From contig JAYKKT010000079.1 of assembly GCA_036023115.1 (NCBI GenBank), positions 14,251,501 to 14,315,500 of the forward strand: DNA of 64,000 nucleotides. The letters run 5' to 3'. The notes under the pieces were generated by a model, which did no database searches, was not told where the DNA came from, and saw only the letters and a list, made by a program, of their open reading frames with translations. Numbering within the stretch: position 1 is the stretch's first letter; every line of letters begins with the position of its first letter. Origin of the DNA: Brasenia schreberi. Lineage: Eukaryota > Streptophyta > Magnoliopsida > Nymphaeales > Cabombaceae. The position numbers and the translations under genes are program-made. Positions 21,104-32,230 of this stretch are shown one piece after another.

Positions 21104-22059
21104 GCACCTTTGGGGTTGGTTTCCAGGATTCAAGAGATTGAAGGAGGAGCTTAGAGAGTCTAGGAGAGAGAGTGAGTGTTGTAAAGAGAGAGAGAGAAAG
21201 AGAGAAAGAAAGAGAGAGTGAGAGAAGAAGATAAAAAGGAGAGCATCAATCCCTCCTTGAGCCATCATCCATTGGAGGCCATTGTAAGTCTCATCATTCT
21301 TCTTTACTGATTTAAATCTCTTCTTCTTCTTATTCAATTCAAAAGGGGTTGTATTAATGGAGCATTAGTCTCCTCCCATGATGTAATAGAGTAGTAATGT
21401 TGCCCATTTAATTCCTTTACATTTACGTATTCTACTTGTTTGATTTCAAGTATCTCTATCTCTATATATGTTATATCCTCTTATATCTTCTAATCTCCTC
21501 TATTCTTAAGCTATAAATATATTTTAATTAATTTCCTTTCAGTTATTTACTTAGAATTTGCTTTGATTAACTTTTAATTTCGAATGAATGCATTCACGTA
21601 TGCTTTAGAAATTGAAATTTTGTTTTGAGCATCCCGCATATGTCTGATGTTGCATTTTTTATTTTTGAATCTCTATTCCAAATAATTTGAAATTTTGTAC
21701 ACCAAATCCTCACACACAAGCCCACTCATAATAAAAGTTTCAAGAATTTTAGGTCATATAACAATATAAATAAAATAGAAGAATATCGGACAAATTTAGA
21801 GTCAAGTCTGTACAATCTGTGTTTTCTACAATAGAGGTTGGGTAATCTTCCCATAACTTTGTCTACAATAAGTCAAATCAGTTAAAACTAATCTCATTGG
21901 AAAGTTGACATCTATAACTTTTCAACAAGACTAAATTCATAAAAATCAGAGCTTTATGAACCGAAATACAGAAGTTTTTTTAAACCTTTGTATTTATGTA
22001 ACATAACATTTTGAATGCCTGAGTAGAGGCATTTCTCAGATTTATTCTGTAAAATCGCA

Positions 22060-23963
22060 GTGCACAAAAATAAAATAAAAGAAAGAAGGAGATGAATGGA
22101 AAACAGCTTTCAAAACAAAATATGGTTTGTATGAGTGGTTAGTAATGTCATTTGGCTTAACTAATGCACCCAAAGCACTTTCATGAGATTAATGAACTAT
22201 GTTTTGTGTCCTTTCATTAGGAAATTTGTTGTAGTCTATTTTGATGATACTCAAAGAAAAACTTTGTTCCACACCTATCCTATCTCTACGTGATTTCTCA
22301 CAAATATTTGAAATTAAATGTGATGCGTCCAAGAATGGCATAGGGGATGTATTCATGCAAAATAACCATCCTATTGCATATTTTAATGAGAAGTTAAATG
22401 GTACTAGGTTGAACTACTCAACCTATGATACAGAGTTCTATGCTTTGAGTCGTGCTTTGCAAACGTAGAGGCACTACTTATACCCCAAGGAGTTCATCAT
22501 ACATTCTGACTATGAGACATTGAAATGCCTGAAAGGATAAACTAAGTTGAGCAACATGCATGTTAATTGGGTTGAGTTCTTCAAAACTTTTTCCTACTCC
22601 ATTAAGTACAAGAAAGGTAGCACCAATTGAGTAGCTGATGCACTTTCATAAAGACACTCTTTGATTTCAGTTATGACTACAAAACTCATGGGATTTAAGT
22701 TTCTCAAGGATTTGTACCGAGAAGATTCTGCATTCTCCTCACTTTATCAGGATTGCCTCAACAAAGGAGTGAGTGAGTTCCCCTAACTTGATGGATTTTT
22801 GTTCAAAGGAAATTGACTTTGTATTTTGCAATGTTCGATTAGCGAATTGTTAATCCGAGAAGCACATGATGGAGGACTCGCTGGATATTTTGGTGAGAAA
22901 AGACCATTGAAGTAATTAAATAACACTTCTACTGGCCCCACATTTCTAAGGATGTTCACAAGATCATTAAGGGATATGTTGCATGTCAAAAAACTAAAAA
23001 CAAAGAAGCAACACATGATCTCTATCTACCACTTCCCATTCCCAAGTGACCATGGGAGGACATAAGCATAGACTTTCTCATATGGCTCACTTCCTTCCCT
23101 TCCACAAGACGGATGATGTGGTATGTATAAATGATTTATTCTTTAAAGAAATCTATGGTTACATAGAGCTCCAAAGAGCATTGTCTCAGATAGAGACACC
23201 AAATTCCTTAGTTTCTTTTGGAAGACTCTTTAAAAGAAGTTGGGTACATGCCTTCTATTTAGTACCACATGCCACCCCCAAATGGATAGTCAAACAGAAG
23301 TATTAAACCAAACACTAGGTGCAGCGTTACAAGCCATTATCTAGAAGACCAAAAAGAGTGGGACCTATACTTAGCCCAAGCTAAGTTTGCATACAATCGA
23401 AGTGTGAATAGTCTACCCGCTGCTCTGCTTTTGAAGTTTTATATCGGTTTAATCCAATCACACCGCTTGATCTTACGTGACAACTATTTTCAAATCACAA
23501 TAACACAGAAAGCCTCCACAAAGCTAAGTCCATCCAGAAATTTCATTGTAAAATACACCAGCAAATTGAGGAATTGAGGAAAAGAATGCAAAGCTTGAAA
23601 ACACCATCAACTATACAAGAAAGCGTATTCAATGAAATCTTGGTGACCTCGTGTGGCTATATCTCGACAAGGACATGTTCTCCAAGAAAACGCAAAATAA
23701 AATATCACCTCGAGTTGATGGTCCATTCAGAATTCTGGCAAAATCAATGACAATGTTTATTGTGTTGAATTACCAAGTGAATATGGAGGATCAAACACCT
23801 TCAATGTATGTGACTTAATGCCATTTGTCGGAGATCTCCCTACGAATTTGAGGTCAAACCCTTTCTCACCCGATAGGGATGTTGGACCATGTGATGGTGA
23901 GTCGTGCAAGGAAGCGACACCAGACCAAAGCCTGATAGGTCCAATGACTAGATCCAAGTCATG
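22060..23963 (+). pseudogene. pol: RT C-terminal part, RNase H and integrase of the chromovirus-type element
   Basis: [20 protein letters not shown] and FGLTNAPK resume the RT, and VVVYFDD marks the active site at about 22225-22245. Directly after it comes [16 protein letters not shown], the start of RNase H, so the RT connection (about 80 residues in relatives) is deleted. RNase H ([32 protein letters not shown]) is open to 22468. Integrase is followed through frame changes: [46 protein letters not shown] with the catalytic Glu. The C-terminal domain has RVDGPFRILAK and LPSEYGGSNTFNVCDLMPF. Many stops make it dead. Confidence 0.83.
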
Positions 23964-24530
23964 AAGATTGATGGATCGTGGGGCCCGAGGAAAGTTAATT
24001 TCATGCCAGATGCAAACTAAAGGGAATTAGCAGTAACCCAATCAACTAACTCTATTTTACACTAAAGAGCTTGCTAGAATCAACTCCCCACCTATTTGTT
24101 AATTGAACTGTTTTGGTTTTAACTAGGCTTAGAAAATTTAAGTAGAATTAAATGTTAGTTGGATAGTGCTTATCACCAAGAGATGCTCCATAATAGTAGT
24201 TTGTATTTCCTAGATCCTTCCTTGTAATCATGTGCCTTGAGAATCTTCAAGAATTAATTGTTGTGTTATTACTTGTGCCAGCTTAGAGGTTTGTTCTAAG
24301 CCTATATATATTGAAGAGAAATGAAGTTTTTGGCTATATTCTTTGTATTTCTCTCCAAGAAGGTTTTTACTTATCTAGCTCGGCTTGTGTGACTGAGCTA
24401 GAGGCGTCTTTATTCACACTCAACCCTCTTATCAATCAGAATATCTTCTGATTATGGCGAGTTCTTCCTCTCTTCTCTTGTAACCTCCTAATGTTGTGAG
24501 CTAAAACTACAATCACAAACTACAATTGAC
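23964..24530 (+). mobile_element. Probable 3' LTR of the chromovirus-type element
   Basis: After the polyprotein stop comes a purine-rich CGTGGGGCCCGAGGAAAG (23978-23996), which could be the polypurine tract. About 310 bp further is a TATA-like CCTATATATATTGAAG (24300). Pyrimidine-rich sequence with CACACTCAACCCTC follows. The left LTR is absent, so the borders cannot be proved. Confidence 0.5.
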
Positions 24531-26591
24531 TTCATTTAGAATGGAAATGGGAGAGAAGGGCCTAGTGTTAAGCTGCTCGATCATGGAGGTTATGATTTGC
24601 CACAATATGACTCATCTAAAATGATAGATAATGCACTAGAATATGTGAATTCTTAATCAAGATGCTTTAGAGGCTGGTTATTATGTGGTTTAGGAGAGCA
24701 TATCAATCCCTCACTGGCAGTTGTGTGCATGGAACCTAAAAGGTCATCAGTTAAATCCTTAATTACGATAAGTTCTAATAATTGATTTGCCATTTAGGTT
24801 TGATTCATGCTCCTAGTAGTTCTAGTACAAGGAGTACGTTCTCTTTTTTGTGAAGAGGAGGAAGGAGTTGATGAATCAAAAGGGCCTAAAGAAGGAGCTT
24901 GGGAGTGTATCAATGGATGCCTGTGATGAGATTTGAGATTATTAATAGTAGTCACATGCATTATGTAGTCAATCAGTCTTAATTTGTAGTTGTCAATCGA
25001 GACTTTAGTCATCTCCATACAAATGACTTCACAAAGAAGAAAATTCTAGAGTCTTGCTAGGGCAATGATACGACTCAGGGAGTACGAAGATAAGGTCATC
25101 TTGCTAATGATTCTCGAGTAAGAGCTCTTTCATAACTGGTAGGTCCTAATGGAAACATAATTGGTGGGCTAGGCATTACGAGTAGTATGGCTGAGTGACA
25201 ATTGGATTAAATAAGGGTGAGCAAGAGGGACTACAAAATAAGAATTGAGGAGAAAAGATTCTTGATAATCTAGCTCTGTAGAGGTCCTCTTTAAATTTAA
25301 AGGTTGACTTAGAGTCAAGGCCATACAAGCATGATTGAAAGAAAATATCTCGGTAAGAGTGATAAACCATAATTGATTAATGATCACTAGTAGTAAAGAT
25401 AAGGCTGAAGAGATAAAACTTAAGGCAGGTCCCAATGTATCTACAACAATGCATTGGAGAGGAAGGTTTGAAAAACCTGAACTTGGGGAAGTACAAATGA
25501 ATCCAAAATTAAAGAAACCACAATAGACCCCCTATAAGATGGGTATGATTATCATTTCAAAGTGTTTCAAGAGCATAATTGGCCGAATGGTAAGTCGTAT
25601 CCAAAAAGAAGGGGCGGTTGATAATTTGATGTCATAAAAAATAGAAAAAATGTACCATGTATACTCACCATTAATTTTAGTTCTACAAATATAGGAGATA
25701 TAACGGCCGAAACATAATAGTAAGAATGCATAGTATTCATCATCCATCAGTGGTCGGGTACTTAAGTGATGATGGATAAAGTCATCTCAAGAGAGTTGTA
25801 ATGAGAGTTTTGTTATATAGAAATTCTGGTTTGCTAAGGATATAGGATCAACACCATTGATTACAAAGCTTATGATCTTTTGAATATCCAACATGGTTGG
25901 AGACATCATTCAAAAAGGGAATTGAAAGCAATTATTTCAAGAGATCTTAAAAGATAAGAAAGAGTAGAGGAGGTTGTCATAAGATTGTATGCCTAAGTAG
26001 GATATCATAATGAGATCATGAATATCACATTGGATTTAAAGATACACTTCTGATGCTGACCTCTATCTACCCAATTGATATATAGTTGATTAACTATAGG
26101 CCATAGACAAAGAAAGTTTGGGTATCGAGATATCATGAATTCATTCCGATTTAAAAGTAGTTCTCCAATATGAAAGTCCAAAAGACCAAGTGACAATTCA
26201 GTGGTTGGAAGAAGAACAATAGCGGAATGAAAAACGATGAGAGCAAGGGGATAGGGAATTCTAATGGAGGTTGTTTAACTTTGTAGTGAGCAAGAGAATT
26301 GGGAGAAAAATAATTGCATTTGTAGATCCTAACATGCCAATGAATAGAATCTTGAGAATCACGCTTGAAAAACAAATGTATTAGTTTTTCTACTATAGAA
26401 TTACTATGGTATGACTCATACCCTTGATGATTGAGGATATGGAGTCATAGGGACATGTGTTGATGCTAGAAAATGCATGAGGATACATGGTAAACGGTAG
26501 TGAGTTTTGAAATATAAGGTACAAAATAGCTCATGAAGGCTTAGAAAGGATTATGATATTGAGTGTGCGAAAACAAGCTTATGTACCTGAG
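24531..26591. other. Unidentified decayed sequence
   Basis: AT-rich with no long frame and no motif I recognise. On the + strand, stretches such as SIIGRMVSRIQKEGAVDNLM (about 25565) and IIAFVDPNMPMNRILRITLE (about 26310) look coding-like between in-frame stops. A decayed retroelement or virus-derived block is possible, but I cannot support a family. The short frames on the - strand have no recognisable content. Confidence 0.4.
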
Positions 26592-26628
26592 TTAATCTTA
26601 CGAATCATCAGTTGGTTGACATACTCCA
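26592..26628 (+). repeat. 37-bp direct repeat, copy 1
   Basis: TTAATCTTACGAATCATCAG and the following 17 bases recur without a mismatch at 27434-27470. Confidence 0.9.
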
Positions 26629-27433
26629 ATCACCATGGCAACGGAAAGAGTGCATGCACGAAGAAGTGGGGAGTTATCTAAAATCACCACCGAAAAATTC
26701 GATACACCATTTGTCATTTCTATAAAAGCTTATAAATAGGCATATCTAATCAAGAAAAAGAACCGAATGATATAGTTTGTCTTTCTTACTTCTTTTATAT
26801 CGCTTGGGAGTAACGTAGTCTTTTCATTTTCTTGAACACATCGAGTGCCTAAGAAACTCCACCCATAATCGAGATATGCACAGTAAAATTCTCAACAACC
26901 TATTTAGTCGTATGATATCTTATACATTCTCATTTTTCTCTTTTTAAAATATGAGTCATAGCTCTTTGGTACACCCTTTATCATCTAAAATATGTCTCTA
27001 TCGTACTGTATTCAGTCATTTGTGTGAGACTATCGTTTCAAACGGCAACGCCAAATGCTAAATGTGAAAACGCATTTTGATGAACATACACACGTCAAGG
27101 TGTTGCTACGAGTTCTTCGTGACGACTTCCATCTTGTTTATTGGCCGTTTGTCAGAACCATGGAGAGAAGTAAACAGGCGTGGCTTCACTTGTGGACGCA
27201 AATAATTTCATCATGAAGACAAAAGGGAAAGAAGAAAACCGTGACATTTCTGTTGAAGCACGTCTGGTTAGAACCGTGGTGTGCCCATACTAGCCCGCAA
27301 AAGAGATCCAAGAAGAATCCTCAGAAAAGTGATTGGAGATAGAATTAGACCCACCTATACATCCAACAACAGGAGAAATATCTCTCTGTCAGCGGGCAAG
27401 TGAATGCTCTGCCGAACTCTGTTGACCCACCTA
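26629..27433. other. 805 bp between the 37-bp repeats
   Basis: No gene or terminal repeats seen. A TATA-like TTATAAATAGGC lies at 26729-26740. The segment is either an insertion that duplicated 37 bp or the product of a template-switching repair. Confidence 0.4.
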
Positions 27434-27470
27434 TTAATCTTACGAATCATCAGTTGGTTGACATACTCCA
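27434..27470 (+). repeat. 37-bp direct repeat, copy 2
   Basis: Identical to 26592-26628. It ends exactly where the MITE begins. Confidence 0.9.
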
Positions 27471-27691
27471 GAGTGCCAAGGCCGGTGTTTGATTATGATA
27501 GTAATTGAAACTAAAGTTTTAGTTCAGTAGTCTCAGACCTGATAATCAAACACCCCTCAAAGGCCTTGTCAGCCACTTCATATAATAAATAAAAAAGGTC
27601 TTTGAGGGGTGTTTGATTATCAGGTCTGAGACTACTGAACTAAAACTTTAGTTTCAATTACTATCATAATCAAACACCGGCCTTGGCACTC
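27471..27691. mobile_element. Foldback MITE, 221 bp, arms of 97 bp
   Basis: The left arm 27471-27567 and right arm 27595-27691 are inverted copies with about one mismatch, around a 27-bp loop. Termini are GAGTGCCAAGGCCGG. Within each arm, AAGGCCGGTGTTTGATTAT and ATAATCAAACACCCCTCAAA are themselves inverted, so each arm is a small terminal-inverted-repeat element. The TGTTTGATT end resembles those of Tourist- or hAT-like MITEs, but no clear target duplication is visible, so the superfamily is open. The near identity of the arms suggests recent origin or gene conversion. Confidence 0.85.
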
Positions 27692-27800
27692 TGATTATGA
27701 GGGTCATCAGTGGCCACTGACACTGTAATTTGGAGTTCCAGTTCTATAGTCACAGCCATTTCTAGTTCTGTAGTCTCGACCTTGCAATCAAACACCCAGG
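27692..27800. repeat. Diverged relative of the MITE arm
   Basis: CTAGTTCTGTAGTCTCGACC and AATCAAACACCCAGG (27754-27800) match the inner part of the MITE arm in the same direction with several differences. An older copy lay beside the insertion point. Confidence 0.6.
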
Positions 27801-28406
27801 AAAACACTCCCTATACGAACTCTACTCTAGGGTGTAACTCGTATGCGTAAAATGAAGTTACTACCGTATTTGTATCACTTTCCAAATAAGAAGGGCCTTA
27901 TTGACTAATCGATGTTGTATTCATAAGCCGCAAAACTGAAGTTTAGTGTTTGAAGCGTTACTGAAATGAAGGTCATTAAAAGTTTTCAAACGGTTAAAAG
28001 CAACCCACGAAACATGATCTTGCACATGCCAGTATTGCATAAGGTTCGGAGTCTGGAAATTGGTAGAACAGATCTACATAGTGTGGGAAAAGGCTTGGTT
28101 TCGGTCATCAACCTTGTCTTCCTTTCCATTCGTTACTGTTGAAGCACTCTATTAAGAGAAGAACTGGTAAAAGTATACAGAGTTTAATTAGTTACACAAG
28201 CTCAGCAATTGAAAATTTTCGAAACCTCTTAAACAAGGATTCTTTGGCTTTTGAGTGAAGATTAAACCTTCATTTCTATCAGATTCCAGGTTTGCTTTGA
28301 CAAAGAAGCCAGTCTCTTTAATGGCAATGCTTTAATGGAATATTTATTTTGGATCCATTTAACTTTTCATGCAATACGGTTTAGTTAGCCACGGGCTTTA
28401 AAGGCC
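27801..28406. other. Unannotated spacer
   Basis: I see no gene, repeat or terminal structure. Confidence 0.5.
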
Positions 28407-28411
28407 AAGTA
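28407..28411. repeat. Target site duplication AAGTA, left
   Basis: AAGTA adjoins the copia LTR and recurs at 33960-33964. Confidence 0.92.
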
Positions 28412-28857
28412 TGTGGGCTATTTCGTCGACTCTCCAGCCGATTCCGGCTTGCGGTCAACCCTCCAGTCTCCTCTATATTTCTTGCTCAGGAACGCAGCAG
28501 TGGATCTTCAAACAGGTATGTGTGTTGGGTATTTTCCAGGTTTCCTCTAAGTAGGTTTTGCCTGGAAGGAATGCTTAGTTTTTCTGTGTATTTCACTGTG
28601 TCTCTTCTCGTGCGCTGCTCTCTATTTATAGAGCAGCGCCAACTCCACTTTCCTCTGGGATTTCCTATTGGGCTTTCCTTTCTTGGAGCTCCTTATCCGA
28701 TCGGTTACGGATAAGCTCCGTAACCGCCTAGCAGTTTCGGCCTTTGATAACCATTACAACCATTCTTTCCCACGTCTCTTACACAAATAACGGTTGGATG
28801 GCCAGTCCAACCGTTTGTGTGTTGGGGTTGCCGAGAATGGCCATATATTTTCTTACA
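28412..28857 (-). mobile_element. 3' LTR of the copia element
   Basis: 446 bp. On - it runs from TGTAAGAAAATATATGGCC to GCCCACA. TATA box CTATAAATAG at 28631-28622. On the + strand a 64-residue frame crosses it by chance. Confidence 0.93.
28622..28631 (-). promoter_or_regulatory. TATA box in copia 3' LTR
   Basis: CTATAAATAG on the - strand, embedded in the small palindrome GCTCTCTATTTATAGAGCAG. The same box is at 33733-33724 in the 5' LTR. Confidence 0.8.
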
Positions 28858-28870
28858 TTTCCCACTTAGC
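28858..28870 (-). other. Polypurine tract of the copia element
   Basis: On the - strand GCTAAGTGGGAAA ends directly at the 3' LTR start TGTAAG. It would prime plus-strand synthesis. Confidence 0.8.
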
Positions 28871-28994
28871 CCTTCGAGTAAGTGAACTGATATACTGGTT
28901 TTTCTCCCACTTTTGCGGGGTTTTCCTAGTAATGCCATTTTATGATTGCTATTGCAATCACCACTCGTTGTGTGGTTTTTTACTTACACAACAA

Positions 28995-29351
28995 TCAAAC
29001 ATATCTCAAACTCATGTTCGCAATATATTTTGAGAAAAGATCCTCTGTTATGCCTTTAGTCAAGGGGTTTGCCAACATATCATTAGTTGGCATGTATGAG
29101 ATGGATATTTCCTTTCTCATGACTATATCATGAACATAGTGATATTTAACCATTATATGTTTGCTCTTAGAGCTGTCACCTCCACTCTTGATAAGAGTAA
29201 TTGCTGCGTTATTGTCATAGTAAATGACAACTAACTCGTCAGCTATCTTTAGCTTTAAATCTCGTATGAAGCGGCTTATCCAGATGATACTCGTTGCAGC
29301 CATGCAGGAAGCCACATACTCAGCTTCTTGTGTATGTAATGCTATATACAA
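28995..29351 (-). pseudogene. Copia RNase H domain, open over 118 residues
   Basis: TQEAEYVASCMAATSIIWIS and VIYYDNNAAITLIKSGGDSS are the E and D boxes of copia RNase H. KHIMVKYHYVHDIV and ISYMPTNDMLANPLTKGI form the conserved C-terminal end, and the domain closes the polyprotein as in all copia elements. This stretch has no stop, but upstream RT is broken, so it cannot be made as part of a whole Pol. Confidence 0.9.
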
Positions 29352-30010
29352 CCCTATTTCTTAAATGCCTAAGAAACACTACCACCTTCAAATAAGAATA
29401 TTTATCTTGAGGTTGATTTACTGTCATCTTTGCTCCCAAAAAAGTCAGCTTCTGAGTATCCTACCACTTTCAGTTTATTTGCTTGAAAACATAGCTTCAA
29501 TTCTTTTGTTCATTTCAAATATCTTAAAATCTATTTTATAACTATCCAATGCTCCTATCCAGGATTACTTTGATATCTACTCACAATACCAACAACAAAG
29601 CTGATATCAGGTCTTGTACACAACATGACATACATCAAGCTACCCACAGCTTGTGCATAAGGAACCTTAAGCTAATCGTCTCCTTTATTGGGACAATCAG
29701 CCTTATTTAGTTTGACCCCTTTTGCAATAGGTGTAATAGCGAACTAGCATTCACCCATTTTGAACTTCTTGAGGATATAGTCAATATATCTCTCCTAACT
29801 TAGGCATAAGAGTTTAGATTCTCTATCTCGAGAGATCTTTATACCCAGGATATAAGATGATTCCCTCATATCCTTCATTTCAAACCTTGAGTTTAACCAT
29901 GACTTTGTTTTGACAATCATCTCATTGTCATTCCCAGTGAATAATATGTCATCTACATATAATGATAAGATGACAAAGCGGCTCCCACTATTGCAGACAT
30001 ATACTTAAAG
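29352..30010 (-). pseudogene. Copia RT, C-terminal half
   Basis: On the - strand FVILSLYVDDILFTG (about 29985-29937) is the active site. Downstream, fragments of the RT thumb and connection (ISRDRESKLLCLS-like, VGSLMYVMLCTRPDI at about 29650-29590) are visible through stops. The N-terminal half (finger motifs, FNPKVDFKTAFLNG-type block) is missing. Sequence jumps at about 30010 to the integrase C terminus. Confidence 0.8.
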
Positions 30011-30900
30011 GAATATGTCATCTACATATCCTTCATTTCAAACCCTTGGCCTTTTATGTCCAGTTAAAGTTTCAGTTGTTTCAAGAAGGCCTTTTATGGG
30101 TTCAAATGATGATTGATCTAGGTCTACTAGATCATCAGTATACTCATCATTATTTTTTAAGATGTCATTCTTAGTATCTTCTAAGAATTTAACATCTCTG
30201 CTCTCTTTTAGTCCATGGTCCTTATGATAAAACCGATATCCCTTTAAGCCGTTAGGATATTTGATGAATGTACATCTTAAGGACTTATTGTCTAGCTTAT
30301 CTCTAGACTGATCAAAGATCTTTACATGTGCAATAAATCCTCACCTCTTGAGATAACTTAGGTTGGGTTTTTTTTAAACCACATCTCATACGGTATAATG
30401 AATACAGTCTTACATGGTACTTTATTTAGTATGTATATCATTGTACTTACTACTTCTCCCTAAAATATCCTTGGTAGAGAGACATCGATTAACATTGACC
30501 TTGTCATATTCAGTAAGGTCCTCTTATATCTTTCAGTTACACCGTTCTGTTGAGGTGTCCTTGGCATTGTATTTTGCTTTGAAATATCAAAGTCTTTACA
30601 GAAATTCTGTAAAGGTATATTCACCATCTCTATCTGATCTTAAGACTTTGACTGAATGCCCCAGTTGATTTTTAACTTTCTTTTTATATTCTTTAAAAGC
30701 TTCAAGTGTCTCAGATTTATGTGCTAAGAGATATAAATATGTATATTTTGAGTAATTATCAATAAAGGTTATAAAATAAACCTTTTGCATGATGTGACCT
30801 TACTCTAAAGGGTCCACAAAAATCCATGTGAATGACCTCTAACAGGGTTGTTGACCTTGTTGTCTCTTTAGAAAAAACTTTCATTGTCATTTTTTCTTAT
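30011..30900 (-). pseudogene. Copia integrase
   Basis: From 30790 the - strand reads FITFIDNYSKYTYLYLLAHK, then LGHSVKVLRSDRDGEYTFTE, the core around the second catalytic Asp. The C-terminal part at 30330-30170 has KLDNKSLRCTFIKYPNGLKG followed by YRFYHKDHGLKESRDVKF, the usual copia integrase end. The zinc-finger part (CEACIYKKK, about 30910) lies upstream. Stops and frameshifts occur at about 30600 and 30400. Confidence 0.85.
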
Positions 30901-31106
30901 ATACAAGCTTCACACTTGTTGAAAGTATTTTCTTAAAATCTTAGCAGTAAGTCAAAGTTGGATAATTTCCTCAACTTTTCCCGACTTATATGCCTAAGGC
31001 ATTTATGTCATACATTCACATCAACATTAAAGGCACAATCAATATAAGCAGAAAGATTTTCATTATCATTAAATTTTAATTTGAACAATCTATATTCTAC
31101 ATCAAA

Positions 31107-31420
31107 TTACCCAAAGAAAAATACTCTCCCATGTTTTCCTATAGTCACCTTACTAAGAACAAACTTGACCTCAAAACCTTTCATTCCTAAGGTAGAGACC
31201 GAAACCAGATTGCGCTTTATGGATGACATAATTAATACATCAATCAATACAACAAGTGTGCCTTGTACAAATATTCTAAAGGACCCAGTACCCAAAAAAT
31301 TCGAGAAAGTATTATTTTCCATTTACACCCAATGTTCTCCTAGTTTGTGCTCCTATAGATCCGTTGCCCCTTCCTTGGTTTTTCGAGATATGTCTGGTCG
31401 CTCTAGAGTCAATCCACTAA
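31107..31420 (-). pseudogene. Copia protease and pre-integrase region
   Basis: On the - strand WIDSRATRHISKN (31416-31380) is the retropepsin site, with DSR at 31410-31402 in place of DSG. Then an open segment holds NLVSVSTLGMKGFEVKF, the gag-pre-integrase motif of plant copia elements. The catalytic Gly to Arg change would inactivate the enzyme. Confidence 0.8.
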
Positions 31421-31459
31421 TCAGTCACTGGGTGATCCATGTATAGACATTTCGATATC

Positions 31460-32230
31460 ACGCAAATTATGAACTGCTTCTCCGATTGAATGCATTATGG
31501 GTTGTTTCCTCAACTCTTTTTGTTACGACAATCTCTCTTATAGTGTCCCATCTTTCCATAGTTGAAACACTTGACCCGAGAAGCGATTTTCTGTGTTTTC
31601 TTAAAAGATTGACTGCTCTTTTTGTTATTTTTGCCAAACTTTTTGTTTGGTTTATTTCTCCTTTGATTGGGTTTGAAGTTAGACCATATCTCATCTTGTA
31701 CTATTAGAAAATTTTCTTTTATATTTTTACTCATATGTTTTGCTCAATTGCTAGTTTCATGAGCAATTCAAAAAGGTTGATTTTTGGCCCTAGTCTGAAG
31801 GTAGTGGTGACCATGTTCTATGACGGGGGAAGACTGTTGAATATTGTCAATAGCTACATCAGTTAAGGGATGAATGATTTTGCCACAACTAGGTCTTTTG
31901 CCATTACCAACATATGGTTTACATGTTCTACTACATTATCCCCTTCTTTCATTTTGAAGGAATTATATTTTTGTAGTAGCAACTCAACATGTAGCTTGGT
32001 AGTTGTATCATATTTGGATGTTATAGAATCGAACAACTCTTTCACAGTCTCGAATTCCTCGAAGACCCTGATCAAGTCATCCTTCATGTACGTCAACATG
32101 ATGGTTCTTGCTATTGTGTCATCTTTAAGAAATGTTTTATACATTTCTATTTATTGATCTGTTGCGTCTGGTGGTGGCAGACGCATAGTTTCCTTTAAGA
32201 CATATTCTACACCTTGAAGTGTTAGAGCTA
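31460..32230 (-). pseudogene. gag: Copia gag
   Basis: 32144-31863 encodes the UBN2-type gag core (LKDDTIARTIMLTYMKDDLI, KYDTTTKLHVELLLQKYNSF, EHVNHMLVMAKDL). 31734-31510 holds the nucleocapsid with the knuckle CFNYGKMGHYKRDC, where Tyr replaces the second Cys. A frame change and a stop separate them at about 31740-31860. The protein would package the element RNA. Confidence 0.88.

Larger units (their letters stand above)
19940..22055 (+). mobile_element. Tat LTR fragment inserted in the RT, + orientation
   Basis: RT is interrupted between KIFSKDL (19938) and [12 protein letters not shown] (22094). The insert has a TATA box (21094-21103), a GA-rich run (21140-21240), and the conserved block AAAGGGGTTGTATTAATGGA (21340). 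Further right are stretches alignable with 18290-18650. Neither TGTAAACACC at the left nor the U5 end at the right is present, so both ends are eroded and no target duplication can be shown. Confidence 0.75.
19114..24530 (+). mobile_element. Ty3/gypsy element of chromovirus type, decayed, interrupted by a Tat LTR
   Basis: Protease end, RT, RNase H, integrase and the C-terminal domain follow in order, with an LTR-like block of about 2.1 kb between RT motifs. The protein ends with IGPMTRSKS, a tail of a kind common in plant gypsy polyproteins with a C-terminal GPF/Y-type domain. Only one RNase H is present, which separates it from the Tat elements next to it. Its 5' LTR and gag are missing left of 19114. 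Assignment to the CRM side of the chromoviruses is a guess from the protease end and the tail. Confidence 0.8.

Noticed and set aside
24531..26591. Endogenous pararetrovirus origin
   Set aside because: Considered because of coding-like stretches, but no reverse transcriptase, coat or movement protein motif could be shown; left as unidentified.
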